DNA of 64,000 nucleotides from Spodoptera frugiperda (GCF_023101765.2 NC_064220.1:6262001-6326000); one strand, 5' to 3'; numbered from the stretch's first letter, positions 31,011-40,659 are shown. A program made the numbers and translations. The notes: generated by a model not told the origin, from the letters alone.

Positions 31011-32906
31011 TACGACGTAGTTGACGCCTTCAGCACGACGTTTTCGGGAAGAAAAACAACCAATAAGTCCTCTGGCTAGAGCGATACGATACTCTAGGTT
31101 GGACAATTTGGTTGCATTCGCATTCTTTCCCTGGACTAAAAAAGAATTTGTGATGCAGGCATTAAAAATAAAATAAAATATGCGAAGCCACCACCGTTTG
31201 CTCCTTCGCCCCACTGAGTATGTCCCTTTGATGTGATCAAAGTGATCTACTCCACCCATTCTTTTTGTATACTCTTTCACTACTGCAGGACACCTTACAT
31301 CTGTCTTGGAACCGTCTCTTCCTTTCCTGGGTAGAGATGTTTCATTGTCCTTGGGATGGAAAGCATTGGTCATAAATAAAACTTCTTTTGTATCTTGCCA
31401 GATTACAAAAGCCACGTTCTCCTTCACTCTCCATTTGTACTGCCCTTTTGTTAGTTCTAGTTTTCTTTTACTTTTCACAAGTTTCGGTAAGTCTGCTCTT
31501 TGCCTGCGTACAGTACCGCTCGCAGAAATACCATTTACATGTAGATAATTCATGATATCATAACTGCAAAAAAAAATATCAAACGTAACATGCACTGCCG
31601 CCATTCCTTTCAATTTTTCTGTTAACTTCTTGACCACTTTTCCTCCTAAATTGTCTTCTACTCTGTCACCATCTCTTCCGGTGTATATATCAAATTCGTA
31701 CAGATAACCAGTTATACTATCACAGCGGCACCACACCTTGAAACCCCTTTTTATTGGCTTCATAGGCATGTATTGCTTCAATGTAGACCTTCCTTTGAAA
31801 AGAATCATTGATTCATCTATTGACTGGGAGGAAGAGTTGTGCGCATTTTCTTGAAAAGAGGTGTTTATAAGCGTCAATAACGGGCGAATTTTGAATAGCT
31901 TATCATACTCGGGGCTAATTCTGGCAGGTTGTTTAGAATTATCATTTAGATGCAAACAACGTAAAATTTGCTTGAATCTTCGGAATGTCATGGTGGAAGC
32001 TATTTCGTCAACTCTAAATTCGGGATCCGATGACCAATACAATTCGAAAGTAGGTAAAATATTGTATCCCATAATAATCAATATACCTAGGAAAGCCTTC
32101 AATTCCTTTATGTCTAGTATGGTCCAGCCTATTACGTTGTTTTGACATGCATATCTGTTAGTCTCTGTGATAATTAATTCAAAAACTTCTTGAGTAAAAA
32201 ATTTTTCAAAATATCGGATAGGCCTGGCATTAGATGGTAACACGCGTGTCGGAGTCATTGGAACACTATCAAAGGACTCAAGCTGTGGCCTAATATCAGT
32301 CCACGAGGTTTTTTTCCACGCTTCTTCATCTCTGTCAGAATCGCTTGCTTCTGACTCTGCTTCTGATACTGGTGGCGTATTATCTTCGGATGAATCGCTG
32401 TCTTTATCTCCAACCCCACTTCCTAGCCTCGTTCTAGCTCCACGTCCCATTCTAGTTCCAGCTTCTCGTCCTGTTCCAAATCTACGTCCCGTTCCGGATC
32501 CACGTTCCATCCTAGCTCCTCGTCCTCTACCTTTTACAGGCAACTTACGTGAAATAGGAGGCTCAGCAGGCAGTAGTACAGCTGGTTGCGGCACATGTAA
32601 CGGCACTGCAGACGTAGACGCAACAGCTTCTATCACAGTAGGTGGAGGTATTACAAGTAAAGGCTCACCGCATGGGACCTCCGCATCAGATGATGTTGAT
32701 AGTTGAGGCGATAACGATGCTCGAATTGTTGCAGTAGATCGAAGGTCTGGTTCTTCTAAATCCCCTAAAATTCGCTGTAACTTAGTGACATTGTACGGAA
32801 CGTCATCCTCTTCTGATTCTTCGCCGTCTTCAGACTCTTCCGGTTCTGACAAACCGAACATACCGTTCAACTCCTTCTCGATATCGTCATCTCTAAGTAT
32901 TTTCAT
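30816..32906 (-). CDS. piggyBac transposase, C-terminal zinc finger lost by frameshift
   Basis: A frame of about 696 residues from ATG at 32906. The N-terminus is acidic and rich in Gly-Arg repeats; the DDE transposase domain follows (from about residue 230). Catalytic aspartates sit in DESM (about 366), TFDIFF (about 445) and MGGVDHFD (about 556 and 559), with the spacing of piggyBac D268, D346, D447, D450. It cuts and pastes DNA in the nucleus. The usual C-terminal cysteine-rich finger is absent from this frame but is encoded intact just downstream in another frame (CxxC, CSECG, CITPC, stop at 30781), so a one-base change near 31005-31045 broke it. A good acceptor (TTTATTTGCAG, exon from 32917) and donor (AAG|GTAAGT at 33183) suggest a 266-nt intron in the 5' UTR. 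Confidence 0.9.
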   Translation of the reverse strand: MKILRDDDIEKELNGMFGLSEPEESEDGEESEEDDVPYNVTKLQRILGDLEEPDLRSTATIRASLSPQLSTSSDAEVPCGEPLLVIPPPTVIEAVASTSAVPLHVPQPAVLLPAEPPISRKLPVKGRGRGARMERGSGTGRRFGTGREAGTRMGRGARTRLGSGVGDKDSDSSEDNTPPVSEAESEASDSDRDEEAWKKTSWTDIRPQLESFDSVPMTPTRVLPSNARPIRYFEKFFTQEVFELIITETNRYACQNNVIGWTILDIKELKAFLGILIIMGYNILPTFELYWSSDPEFRVDEIASTMTFRRFKQILRCLHLNDNSKQPARISPEYDKLFKIRPLLTLINTSFQENAHNSSSQSIDESMILFKGRSTLKQYMPMKPIKRGFKVWCRCDSITGYLYEFDIYTGRDGDRVEDNLGGKVVKKLTEKLKGMAAVHVTFDIFFCSYDIMNYLHVNGISASGTVRRQRADLPKLVKSKRKLELTKGQYKWRVKENVAFVIWQDTKEVLFMTNAFHPKDNETSLPRKGRDGSKTDVRCPAVVKEYTKRMGGVDHFDHIKGTYSVGRRSKRWWLRIFYFIFNACITNSFLVQGKNANATKLSNLEYRIALARGLIGCFSSRKRRAEGVNYVVKKKLLYLKIIKRQFTSLHRKSAFPTLVITCQMIYRRIKDADIAALRQKISDLRSSVANVEYPYV

Positions 32907-33433
32907 TTTCACTCAATCTGCAAATAAAAAAACAAAAGCCATGCAAAAACCACACCAAGCCCCGAGAAAAAGCCGCAAGCAATAAAAACAGGTACCGTAA
33001 ACATAATAAAGGAATATTTTCTCTAACCTTACGTATTAGTAGAAAGCGGATACTTCACGGTTAGAGGGAATATTCTTCCCACCAAAAAAATCGACATATA
33101 TGAAAATTCGTGGCAGATACATAAAAAATACGTCTTATATCTATGAAAAAACATTTAAAAGCACAACGTCTTGAAGAACTTACCTTTTTTCACCACTCTA
33201 TTGCAAAGATATGTACCGATTTCTCTCGAAGTACAAAAAACCGCTAGTTTTCAAATTCACCTCAAGAACTTTGAAAAAAATTGAATCTGTCAATGTCAAA
33301 TAAAATCAGAAGCAAATGTCATAATGTTACGTTAATGTTGTCGGGTCGAAAAATAAAATTGCAAATAGAAATTTTGTTCCTTTTTTATTGGTTTTTATTG
33401 GTGGGAAAAATATTCCCTCTAACTGCAAAAGGG

Positions 33434-33470
33434 CTAACGGTAAAGGAAAACTTCGTGAGAAATCCTCGAA
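33434..33470 (+). repeat. SINE-3, last fragment of the split copy
   Basis: After the second CTAA it continues CGGTAAAGGAAAACTTCGTG, matching the unbroken SINE-3 at 33600-33640. It merges into an R1-tail-like GAGTAGGAACGGG. Confidence 0.7.
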
Positions 33471-33499
33471 AGCAGGAGTAGGAACGGGATGATTTGAGT

Positions 33500-33648
33500 G
33501 TTATACTCATACTGACTAATCGAAACCTACCAACGGTAAAGTATCAATGTAACTTTTTCGAGTTGTATATAGTTCCTAAGATTATTTGGACATCACTGAT
33601 AAACGGTGAAGGAAAACTTCGTGAGAAATCCTCGAAAGCAGGGGAAAA
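33500..33648 (+). repeat. SINE-3 copy, unbroken reference
   Basis: Reads CGAAACCTACCAACGGTAAA, then ATTTGGACATCACTGATAAA and CGGTGAAGGAAAACTTCGTG. It supplies the empty site for the neighbouring piggyBac. Confidence 0.65.
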
Positions 33649-33757
33649 GTTCGAAAAGCAGGAGTAGGAACGGGGTGGTTTTTAGTCAGTAAGAGTCTGA
33701 CACTCCCTCATGTTTCGCCCTAAGCGAGAGAAGTCTTTGGATGGTTTTCCCCCTTAA
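33649..33757 (+). repeat. R1 tail
   Basis: GTTCGAAAAGCAGGAGTAGG through TTAGTCAGTAAGAGTCTGAC to a diverged GGATGGTTTTCCCCCTTAAA. Confidence 0.75.
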
Positions 33758-34432
33758 AATAGCCCAATCGTGCCAAAATACGTATGAATTAGACGACTAG
33801 TTGGATACGACCCTATTATTATGATATTATCAAATTATATTTCACATATTTTATAAGAACAAATATTTGGTACAGTTACACGATAAACTTGCAATCGTTG
33901 TGTAGTCAGTTCGGTTCTCCGGCAGAATCTTTAAACATTTTGCTTCGCTTATTTGTTGAACCTGTTCGCGAAGTTCCATTTTGTAAGGAAGCAAGCACGG
34001 TAATAAGCGGAGCGGGTACATATCATTTGACAGTTAAAATGAATAAGTAATTTAAAATCTCTGGATCGACCTACTGTCAAAACTCCATCTCAATCTGAAG
34101 ATTGGTTGCAACATGAAATTACAAGTTTTGTAGTATTACCCAGTCCTAAGCAATTGTTTTCGATACAAAATCGTTACTATGGAATAGTTTAAATAATCAT
34201 TAAATGTCTCTGAGTGCGGCAATTAATCAAGTTTATCAGAATTATCATGAGTAGAAATACGTCTAATGCTAATCATAAGCTACAAGAAGATATTTATCGT
34301 AATTTCGTAGTCTTTAGTACTTAGTAGTCAGCTAAGTTAGTCAGTTTCACAGTTAAGTCACCCGAATTTTAATAAGTGCCGCCACCTGTCCTTCGATTTG
34401 GTACAGATTCAGAGTTAGGACATATTTAAAAC
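33758..34432. other. Unassigned apart from repeat H
   Basis: Only the repeat H copy at 34135-34225 is recognised. Confidence 0.4.
34135..34225 (-). repeat. Repeat H copy 1
   Basis: GTATTACCCAGTCCTAAGCA, ATACAAAATCGTTACTATGG, CTCTGAGTGCGGCAATTAAT. Confidence 0.55.
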
Positions 34433-34590
34433 CGTTTTTTTTTTGAGTGGGGAAAATCATTCAATGACTTCTTCCACTTTGGGTGAGGCGAGAGAGAGAG
34501 AGTGTCAGACTCTTAATAACTAAAAAACTACACCTTTCCTACTCCTGCTTTGAGCCGGAGCCCCGGCATCCCGCTTAGCAGTCCACACCT
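34433..34590 (-). repeat. R1 tail
   Basis: Poly-T, GGGGAAAATCATTCAATGAC, a GAGAGAGAG expansion, GTGTCAGACTCTTAATAAC and a degraded CCGGAGCCCCGGCATCCCGC. Confidence 0.75.
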
Positions 34591-34600
34591 CTTTCAGCTT

Positions 34601-34835
34601 TTTTTTTACATTTAATGGGTCAACGTTTGGCCGCTATCTCACCTGATGGTAAGTGATGATGCGGCCTACAGTGGAGCACGTCTGCCCATAAGCAACCTAT
34701 TCACTCGGGCCTTGAAGACACCCAAGTTATACCCATCAGGAAACACAGACTCCGGCAAGGAGTTCCACTCCCTAGCAGTTCGCACAAGGAAGCTTGAAGC
34801 GAAGCGCTTCGTGCGAGTGGGTACCTATGTTCACA
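34601..34835 (-). repeat. Unidentified retroelement 3' region sharing the SINE-2 end
   Basis: Poly-T, ACATTTAATGGGTCAACGTT, TCTCACCTGATGGTAAGTGA, then GATGCGGCCTACAGTGGAGC and GACTCCGGCAAGGAGTTCCA. Only CACCTGATGGTAAG is shared with SINE-2. Confidence 0.6.
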
Positions 34836-35221
34836 TATTGGTTATTTAAAAAAAAAAACGCTACCGCTTATTGCTAAACCCGTAACCTGACCCGTTTGTT
34901 TTCCAATTTGTTGTAATACTGTAAGCGAGTTACAGAAAGTTTTAAGTAAATATTTAGAGGAACAGCTTCCCGCCGTGTATATTCGTACAATCTTGTTTTG
35001 AGAATCTTGTAAATTTTATTTAGATAGGTACCAGAATTATTTATAATAAATATTTTTGCTATTGACTGCACTATTTTTGTACCTACATTGAATGACGAGA
35101 GTTATTGATATCAAATATTCCCTGTGCAAGTTGATACCGCGACACGTTGCATCAATGCAATAGTGCAATCTGACCTAAGTTTGAATCGAACCAAAGATCC
35201 ATTACCTATCTGATTGTCACT
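34836..35221. other. No feature recognised
   Basis: Nothing seen. Confidence 0.4.
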
Positions 35222-35268
35222 ATTTATCACATCATCGTCATCATCAGCCTATTCTCGTCCACTTGATA
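35222..35268 (-). repeat. RTE 3' tail
   Basis: ATCACATCATCGTCATCATC, then AGCCTATTCTCGTCCAC. Confidence 0.6.
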
Positions 35269-35285
35269 TTTTTTATTTTATTTAA

Positions 35286-35475
35286 AAAACGTTGCCCCAC
35301 ACTAGAATTTTCTCCTGTGTCGTGGGTGCGTTTACAAACATACAAGTTCACATACACATGACACCCAGACCCGAAACAACAATTTGTGGATCACACAAAG
35401 AGTTGCTCTGAGCGGGAATCGAGCTACCCGTTGCGCGGCAGCCAGTTGCCCAGCCACCGCACCAACCGTGAAGTC
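35286..35475 (-). repeat. SINE-4, full length
   Basis: Poly-A end CGTTGCCCCACACTAGAATT, GTGTCGTGGGTGCGTTTACA, B-box complement GCGGGAATCGAGCTACCCG, A-box complement GCCCAGCCACCGCACCAAC. Confidence 0.8.
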
Positions 35476-36039
35476 ATTTTTGTCACACTTATACTAAATT
35501 GGAAAGAGAAACGGTCAACAAAAATAAGAAGAAAAACCCTCAAGATAGACACAATACCAGCAACTCACTCTACAGCTTATAGCAGTATCCTACACCACAT
35601 TGCCTTTCAACGTACCCCGGCTTATGAAAAACCTCTCGATGTGACACGGTGTGAGCACAGCAGTGGCTCACTAGCAAATGTGCTCGATGGCTTCCCTCAA
35701 CGCGGAGTGATGATGTTTAGATACGGTATTTTTATGAAATAGGACGCAAACGAGCTGTTCGATGCCCGGTTGTGATCTGGGAGCCTACTCCGGTTCTCGA
35801 ATCCGAAGGTTCCTTTTATTTTCGGCCGTAGGTTTTATTGATTTACTAATGAAATTACTTAAAATAACGTTTTAGTTTTAATTTCATATCAAAATCTATT
35901 TATAAATACATCTTCATTTCATTCGTTCATTTTTGTTCACGAAGGTCGCAATAAATAGAAATTGTAGTATGCAATCTGCGAAGTTTCGAACGAAACTTCG
36001 TTTTTAGTTGAATTAGAGTAGACCCCTGGTTAGTTCGCA
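35476..36039. other. No feature recognised
   Basis: A 118-codon chance frame overlaps SINE-4 and is not supported as a gene. Confidence 0.4.
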
Positions 36040-36167
36040 ATCGTTATGGGCAACTACTATATTTGCATGTCGTTGTACACGGCAAACCTATCTCAAACGT
36101 TTTCAACATGTGTTATGTGTGTTTAAAAATGTGTTTGAGCAAATAAATATGATTTGATTTGATCAGG
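36040..36167 (+). repeat. LINE 3' tail with (TTTGA)n
   Basis: CGTTGTACACGGCAAACCTA, GAGCAAATAAATATGATTTG, ATTTGATC. Confidence 0.55.
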
Positions 36168-36423
36168 AAGTGATCAGCGCCACCCATGTACTACACGAGA
36201 GGTGTACCAAAGCGTGATGATGCTAAATGTAATGATGATATTTTTTATCACACAGTAAAATGTGTCAATGCCGTCTGGTGCCATCAGGAAGAGACTTTAG
36301 TCTACTTGCAATGGCGGTGTCGGCAGTCACATAAGGGACCGAGACCGGGCAGCAACGCTCTCTAATAAAGCTGATTCTTGTGAACTGCGATCTCCAAACC
36401 AAATCTATTAGTATTAAAACAAA

Positions 36424-36570
36424 CCTTCAAAAGACGCTTGGCTTTTTGGGAAAAAGACCAGGAAGTGTGGGGTTTTTAGCTCACTAAAACCTCCGCGGTA
36501 ACCAGCAATTGTAACTGCAAGATGTATTGGGTCCTCTTAGTAGACCTCAAACCCTGGAACTCCCCAAGCC
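36424..36570 (+). repeat. Repeat G copy 1
   Basis: ACCTTCAAAAGACGCTTGGC, GACCAGGAAGTGTGGGGTTT, GTCCTCTTAGTAGACCTC. Confidence 0.5.
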
Positions 36571-37132
36571 ACCTGCTAAGCTCAATATGGCAAATCCCTG
36601 TAGTGTAAAGGAAATGGTCTCTCATCAGCTGTTGAAGAAAGCTGTCAAAAACCTTTCAAACCTTTCAAAACCTTGTCAAAAACCTTCTAACATGTTCGAC
36701 GAAATATTCTAACATGGCTTATCCAACAATTTCGCACATCCACGTCTCGCTCATACTAGTACGCAGTGAAATTATTCGTCTGTGAATATCGAGATAGTGA
36801 GCCGAATAGTACTCGCATCGATGTATCGATACCGAATATCCAACCAATCGATGCTTAGCTTTCGATACACATCGATTTTAATTAACTATGTGCCAGAGTT
36901 TTTGTACAGAAAGCGTTTTTTTTTGTGATTTTGTTTTATTTAGCTGCTGTGTCATGTTTGAATACGTTAATCGAGTTAGGTCTGTATTTACTAGGTGGTA
37001 GAATCGATTCTCGCCTCAAGTAGACAGAGTAGAGCTCCAAGTAGACAGAGTAGAGTATTATATAACTTCTCGGGTGGGTCCCTAGCAACTTTTTTAATAA
37101 TAAACAGGCATAAGGTACTTGATACTAGAAGT
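36571..37132. other. No feature recognised
   Basis: Short direct repeats (AACCTTTCAAA three times at 36651-36672; AAGTAGACAGAGTAGAG twice at 37018-37055). Confidence 0.45.
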
Positions 37133-37200
37133 GTTTTTTTTATGGAATAGGAGGCAAACGAGCAAACGAGTCACCTGATAGGTAAGTGATCAGCGCTTAC
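37133..37200 (-). repeat. Short retroelement tail sharing the SINE-2 end
   Basis: Poly-T, GGAATAGGAGGCAAACGAGC, GAGTCACCTGATAGGTAAGT. Confidence 0.5.
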
Positions 37201-37524
37201 TATTCTATGATTATGATTCTACTATCAGCGTGATACTAGAATCGTAGTTTCCAGCCATTAGAGTTATACCATAATCCCCACATTTAACAGACTGGGAGAT
37301 TGGGGATTGTAATTAGGTCACTTAAAATTTGAAGCATGCTGGTCGCAATTTTAAGACGAGACTAGGAACCCCTTAAAAATTCTTGTTTAATTTTTTTCTG
37401 ATAAGTTTTTCCAATGAGTGATTTCAATAAATATTTGAGAACAATGCATTGCATTGCCCCTGCATTGTTCTTACGTCCCTGACATTGCAACACACAACAC
37501 AGATGGTAGAACTTACTTAGTTAA

Positions 37525-37665
37525 TAAAAATTAAAAAAATCTGTATTTGGAACAAGAAAAACATACAAATACAAACAAGTTGAAACGATGATAACCGCAA
37601 TAGTATTAAACTGTGTCGCAGTTATCAGCGCCCCTCTCCAGGTAAGAAAATAAATTGTAATATAC
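37525..37665 (-). repeat. Repeat L copy 2, inverted
   Basis: GTATTTGGAACAAGAAAAAC, GATGATAACCGCAATAGTAT, GTTATCAGCGCCCCTCTCC. Confidence 0.65.
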
Positions 37666-37731
37666 TGAGGTACCCTTTGCTCTAACATGGTCCTCACATA
37701 TACATACTGTCTGTCTGAAAGAGTGCATCTA

Positions 37732-38000
37732 TCCTTTTTTTTGGGACACGCCGGTAAAAGAACAGACGTATCACCTGATGGTAAGCAAGCCGCCGCCCAT
37801 GGACACTTGAAACACCAGAAACGTTGCGCGCTTTTAGGGGTTAGGAATTTAAGGATTGTTGGGGAATTGGGCCTCCCGTAACCTCACTCACACAACGAAA
37901 CACAATGCAAGCGCTGTTTCACGTCGGTTTTCGGTGAGGCCGTGGTATCACCCCGGTTAAGCCGGCACATTCGTGCTGAAGCATGGCTCACCCACACTTA
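37732..38000 (-). repeat. SINE-2, full length
   Basis: Poly-T, ACCTGATGGTAAGCAAGCCG, CGTAACCTCACTCACACAAC, GAAGCATGGCTCACCCACAC. Confidence 0.85.
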
Positions 38001-38129
38001 GCATGATTCTATACAAAAAATAAGAATCATTGTATTATATTGAATGTATTATATTATAATGAAAGTGAGTTTGAGGGTTAGAAGAAAAAATAAATAATCT
38101 TAACGGCATGTACATTACTAGAGTAATTG

Positions 38130-38335
38130 TTGGTTCGATCTCTTCTGCTATCCTCATATGGTGTACGGGGCAGCGTGCAGCGGGTTCGATTCCCGCACGG
38201 AGCAACTCTTTGTGTGATCCACAAATTGTTGTTTCGAGTCTGGGTATCATGTGTATGTGAACTTGTATGTTTGTAAACGCACCCACAACACAGGAGAAAA
38301 TCCTAGTGTCGTTGGAGCAACGTTTAAAAAAAGAA
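38130..38335 (+). repeat. SINE-4, near full length
   Basis: GCAGCGGGTTCGATTCCCGC, GAGCAACTCTTTGTGTGATC, AACGCACCCACAACACAGGA, ending GCAACGTTTAAAAAAAG. Confidence 0.8.
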
Positions 38336-38758
38336 ATATTTTCCCAACCCAGGAATAAAACTCTTCAACCACTCGATCTATATAACCAGTTGTCGTAATA
38401 TAATGAAAAGTATATCTGAAAACAGAGAAAATAAATCTGTAATTTATGTTATTTGTATAGGACAGTGCTTTGCTCGGGTCTGTGTTCCTAAGGTCCCGAA
38501 TAAACAGTAAAAACAAATGTTCCATCGCGACCCTAACTTCAATAGAATGTGAGACCAATGATAAAACGTAAGAAATTTTTGTTTTTGGTCTCCAGCCTCT
38601 GGCTAAATAAAGGGTCTCAGATTCTAGACAAAACAAGAGATAAACATTTTAAAATAAAATGTAGTGTCGCAGACTGATCATTGAGGGGAAATATCGAGAA
38701 GGAACTTTCTTTTTCGGGAAATGTCATCCAATGACTTAAAATCACGTAACTAGCCCAG
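38336..38758. other. No feature recognised
   Basis: Chance frames on the minus strand only. Confidence 0.4.
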
Positions 38759-39074
38759 TTTTTTTTTATGAAACATACCGCCGGTAATCGAGCAGACGTA
38801 TTACCTGATGGTAAGCAATCGCCGCCGCCCATGGACACTTGAAACACCAGAGGCTTTACAAGTGCGTTACCTTTTTGGGAGTTAGGGATTTAAGGGTTGT
38901 TGTTCGGGAATAGGAATGGGGAAGATTGGGAAGGGGGGAATTGGGCCTCCGGTAACCTCACTCACACAACGAAACACAACGCAAGCGATGTTTCACGTCG
39001 GTTTTCTGTGAGGCCGTGGTATCACTCCGGTCGAGCCGGCCCATTCGTGCCGAAGCATGGCTCTCCCACACTTA
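38759..39074 (-). repeat. SINE-2, full length, young subfamily
   Basis: Poly-T, GTATTACCTGATGGTAAGCA to GCATGGCTCTCCCACACTTA. Shares GGGTTGTTGTTCGGGAAT with copies at 46980 and 55811. Confidence 0.88.
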
Positions 39075-39226
39075 AGTTGTTGTGAAAACACCAGTAATTA
39101 TTATTTGAAATAATCTCCACATTTGGCTGACGATCTGGAGATTCATATTATATTGATATTCCTTCCTAGACATAATACCAGAGTCATAATAATCAACACA
39201 ATGTGTATACGTGTAATTCTTTACCT

Positions 39227-39398
39227 CTTTTTTTTGAGCCTTGGGCGACGAGTGTCAAACTTTTACTGACTAAAAACCACCCTGTTCCTACTCCTGCTTG
39301 TCAAGCCGGAGCCGCGGTAAACTCACTAGGTACTCAGCAGTTCTGGTAGGTAGTCCGCAGCTCCGGTAGGTAGTCCGCAGCTCCGGTAGGTAGGCATC
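39227..39398 (-). repeat. R1 tail with a tripled 20-bp unit
   Basis: Standard tail from the poly-T to AAACTCACTAGGTACTCAGC; then GGTAGGTAGTCCGCAGCTCC occurs in tandem (39346-39400, three partial-to-full units). Confidence 0.7.
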
Positions 39399-39399
39399 C

Positions 39400-39655
39400 G
39401 ATTATCAGATAGATGACCTGATGACCTGATACAAAAGGAATTACAAATCGATGCGATGTATCGATAGTAGGGAAGCCATGAAGCCCTCCATAACACACAT
39501 ATATAGCACGCATCCATAGCACTCATCTTTCCATATAAAAAAAAACAAAGCTGAGCTGAATCCGTATCCACGAGTGCTAAGCTATGAATATGATTGGTGG
39601 ATAGACAGCAACGTAGCATAGCACATCTCCGGTGGAAAAGCACCCTCAATGGATT
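39400..39655 (-). repeat. MITE-B, long copy
   Basis: GATGCGATGTATCGATAGTA, GCACGCATCCATAGCACTCA, GAGTGCTAAGCTATGAATAT, GCAACGTAGCATAGCACATC and TCCGGTGGAAAAGCA. Confidence 0.7.
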
Positions 39656-39924
39656 TTCGAAAATATAATTTCTTCTCCATATGGGATGTAGTTGTAGTCC
39701 AAAGTATTTATACACTTTTTTTTTTATACCTATTATAGTAGCTGCCTTTTTTATAATTTTTTTGAAGCCTTTTATTATAGAAAAAAAATAGGTACATGTT
39801 AGGTAATGTAACGTAATGGCTTAATTAACAAAATCGTAAACTGAAAATACTCATGTAATAATGGCAGTTAAACCGCGCAATCTTATCATTGGATTGTCTC
39901 AAGTAACGCTATTATACTTAAACA

Positions 39925-40036
39925 TGCGCGTGCGCAGCCTTCAGTGTTGAAACGTTCCGCGCCACGATAGGACAGCGTCGAGTTTGTGTATTTTGTTTTT
40001 TTTTTTCGTAAATAATTTACCGGACACATTTTAACT
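39925..40036 (+). promoter_or_regulatory. Candidate core promoter and non-coding first exon
   Basis: A 12-bp NRF-1/erect-wing-like site TGCGCGTGCGCA (39925-39936) is followed by the arthropod initiator TCAGTG (A+1 at 39943) and by GGACA exactly at +28 to +32, matching the downstream promoter element RGWYV. A weak TATA-like TATACTTA lies near -30. The transcript would run 94 nt without any ATG to a perfect GTAAGT donor at 40037. Inference: an untranslated first exon; the next host coding exon on this strand with an unexplained acceptor is the phosphatase exon at 52868. The link is unproven. Confidence 0.45.
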
Positions 40037-40242
40037 GTAAGTTTACTTTTTTTTATTTTGTTTTTTTTTTTAATATAGTTGGTTTTTTTCTTATTTTGTG
40101 ATGGGTTGTTTGTTAATTTACGTTTATTGGTTGATAAATAATAATTTAATCGTTTTGAAAACTTAATTGTAAAAATGTTGAACTAATTACTTAAAAGCAA
40201 TCCATTTTCAAGTGCCAACGTCCTTACGGACACAATTACGTA

Positions 40243-40413
40243 CAATAAAACGGGGTGAATATTATAATTCGAGGGGTGAATAAAAACATAAGAGGAGTGA
40301 ATAAATATTGGGAAATTGTTCTTACATCTTCCTTTATCATCAATAGATACAGGAAAGAGGTGATATTTCCTGTATCTATTCGCCCCTTGAATTCTATTCA
40401 CCCCGTTTTATGG
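40243..40413. mobile_element. Foldback MITE, 171 bp
   Basis: ATAAAACGGGGTGAATATTA and (reversed) CATAAAACGGGGTGAATAGA, continuing AATTC-AGGGG-GAATA. Inner ATAGATACAGGAAAGAGGTG and its complement CACCTC...CCTGTATCTATT also fold. Confidence 0.65.
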
Positions 40414-40659
40414 TATTGAAATTTTGTTATAATCATCAAATATTTTATAGACGATTCTATAGTAGTTTATAACTCACTTCAAAATATGATTTGCTATTCG
40501 TACATGCATTAATAAATAATATGCATATTGCATATACGTACGCAATATTAGTTATTGTTTATTCACACGCAAAGCCAAATTTTATTAGAATACGATTTTA
40601 TGAAAAACTAAGTTATCGTCTGCGGCTTCATCCTTGTAAAATTTGGAAGATTTTAGATC

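Larger units (their letters stand above)
30506..33433 (-). mobile_element. piggyBac-superfamily transposon, 2928 bp
   Basis: Left end CCCTTTAAAGGTTA and right end (minus strand) CCCTTTTGCAGTTA form the short terminal inverted repeats. Both ends are flanked by CTAA (30502-30505 and 33434-33437) instead of the canonical TTAA. The flanks are the two halves of a SINE-3 whose intact counterpart nearby (33535-33650) shows the uninterrupted site, so the boundaries are firm. Motifs related to the right end recur inside at 30619-30648 and 33062-33090. Confidence 0.9.

Noticed and set aside
31306..32145. Plus-strand ORFs of 80-94 codons
   Set aside because: Antisense to the piggyBac transposase.
35395..35470. 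tRNA gene on the minus strand
   Set aside because: Followed by the SINE-4 body and A-rich end; other copies at 38150 and 60090.
35386..35742. 118-codon ORF
   Set aside because: First third is SINE-4; no domain, no splice logic, poor codon bias.
37600..37645. Exon ending CTCTCCAG|GTAAGA
   Set aside because: The stretch is repeat L, also at 5640-5810, and carries no reading frame.
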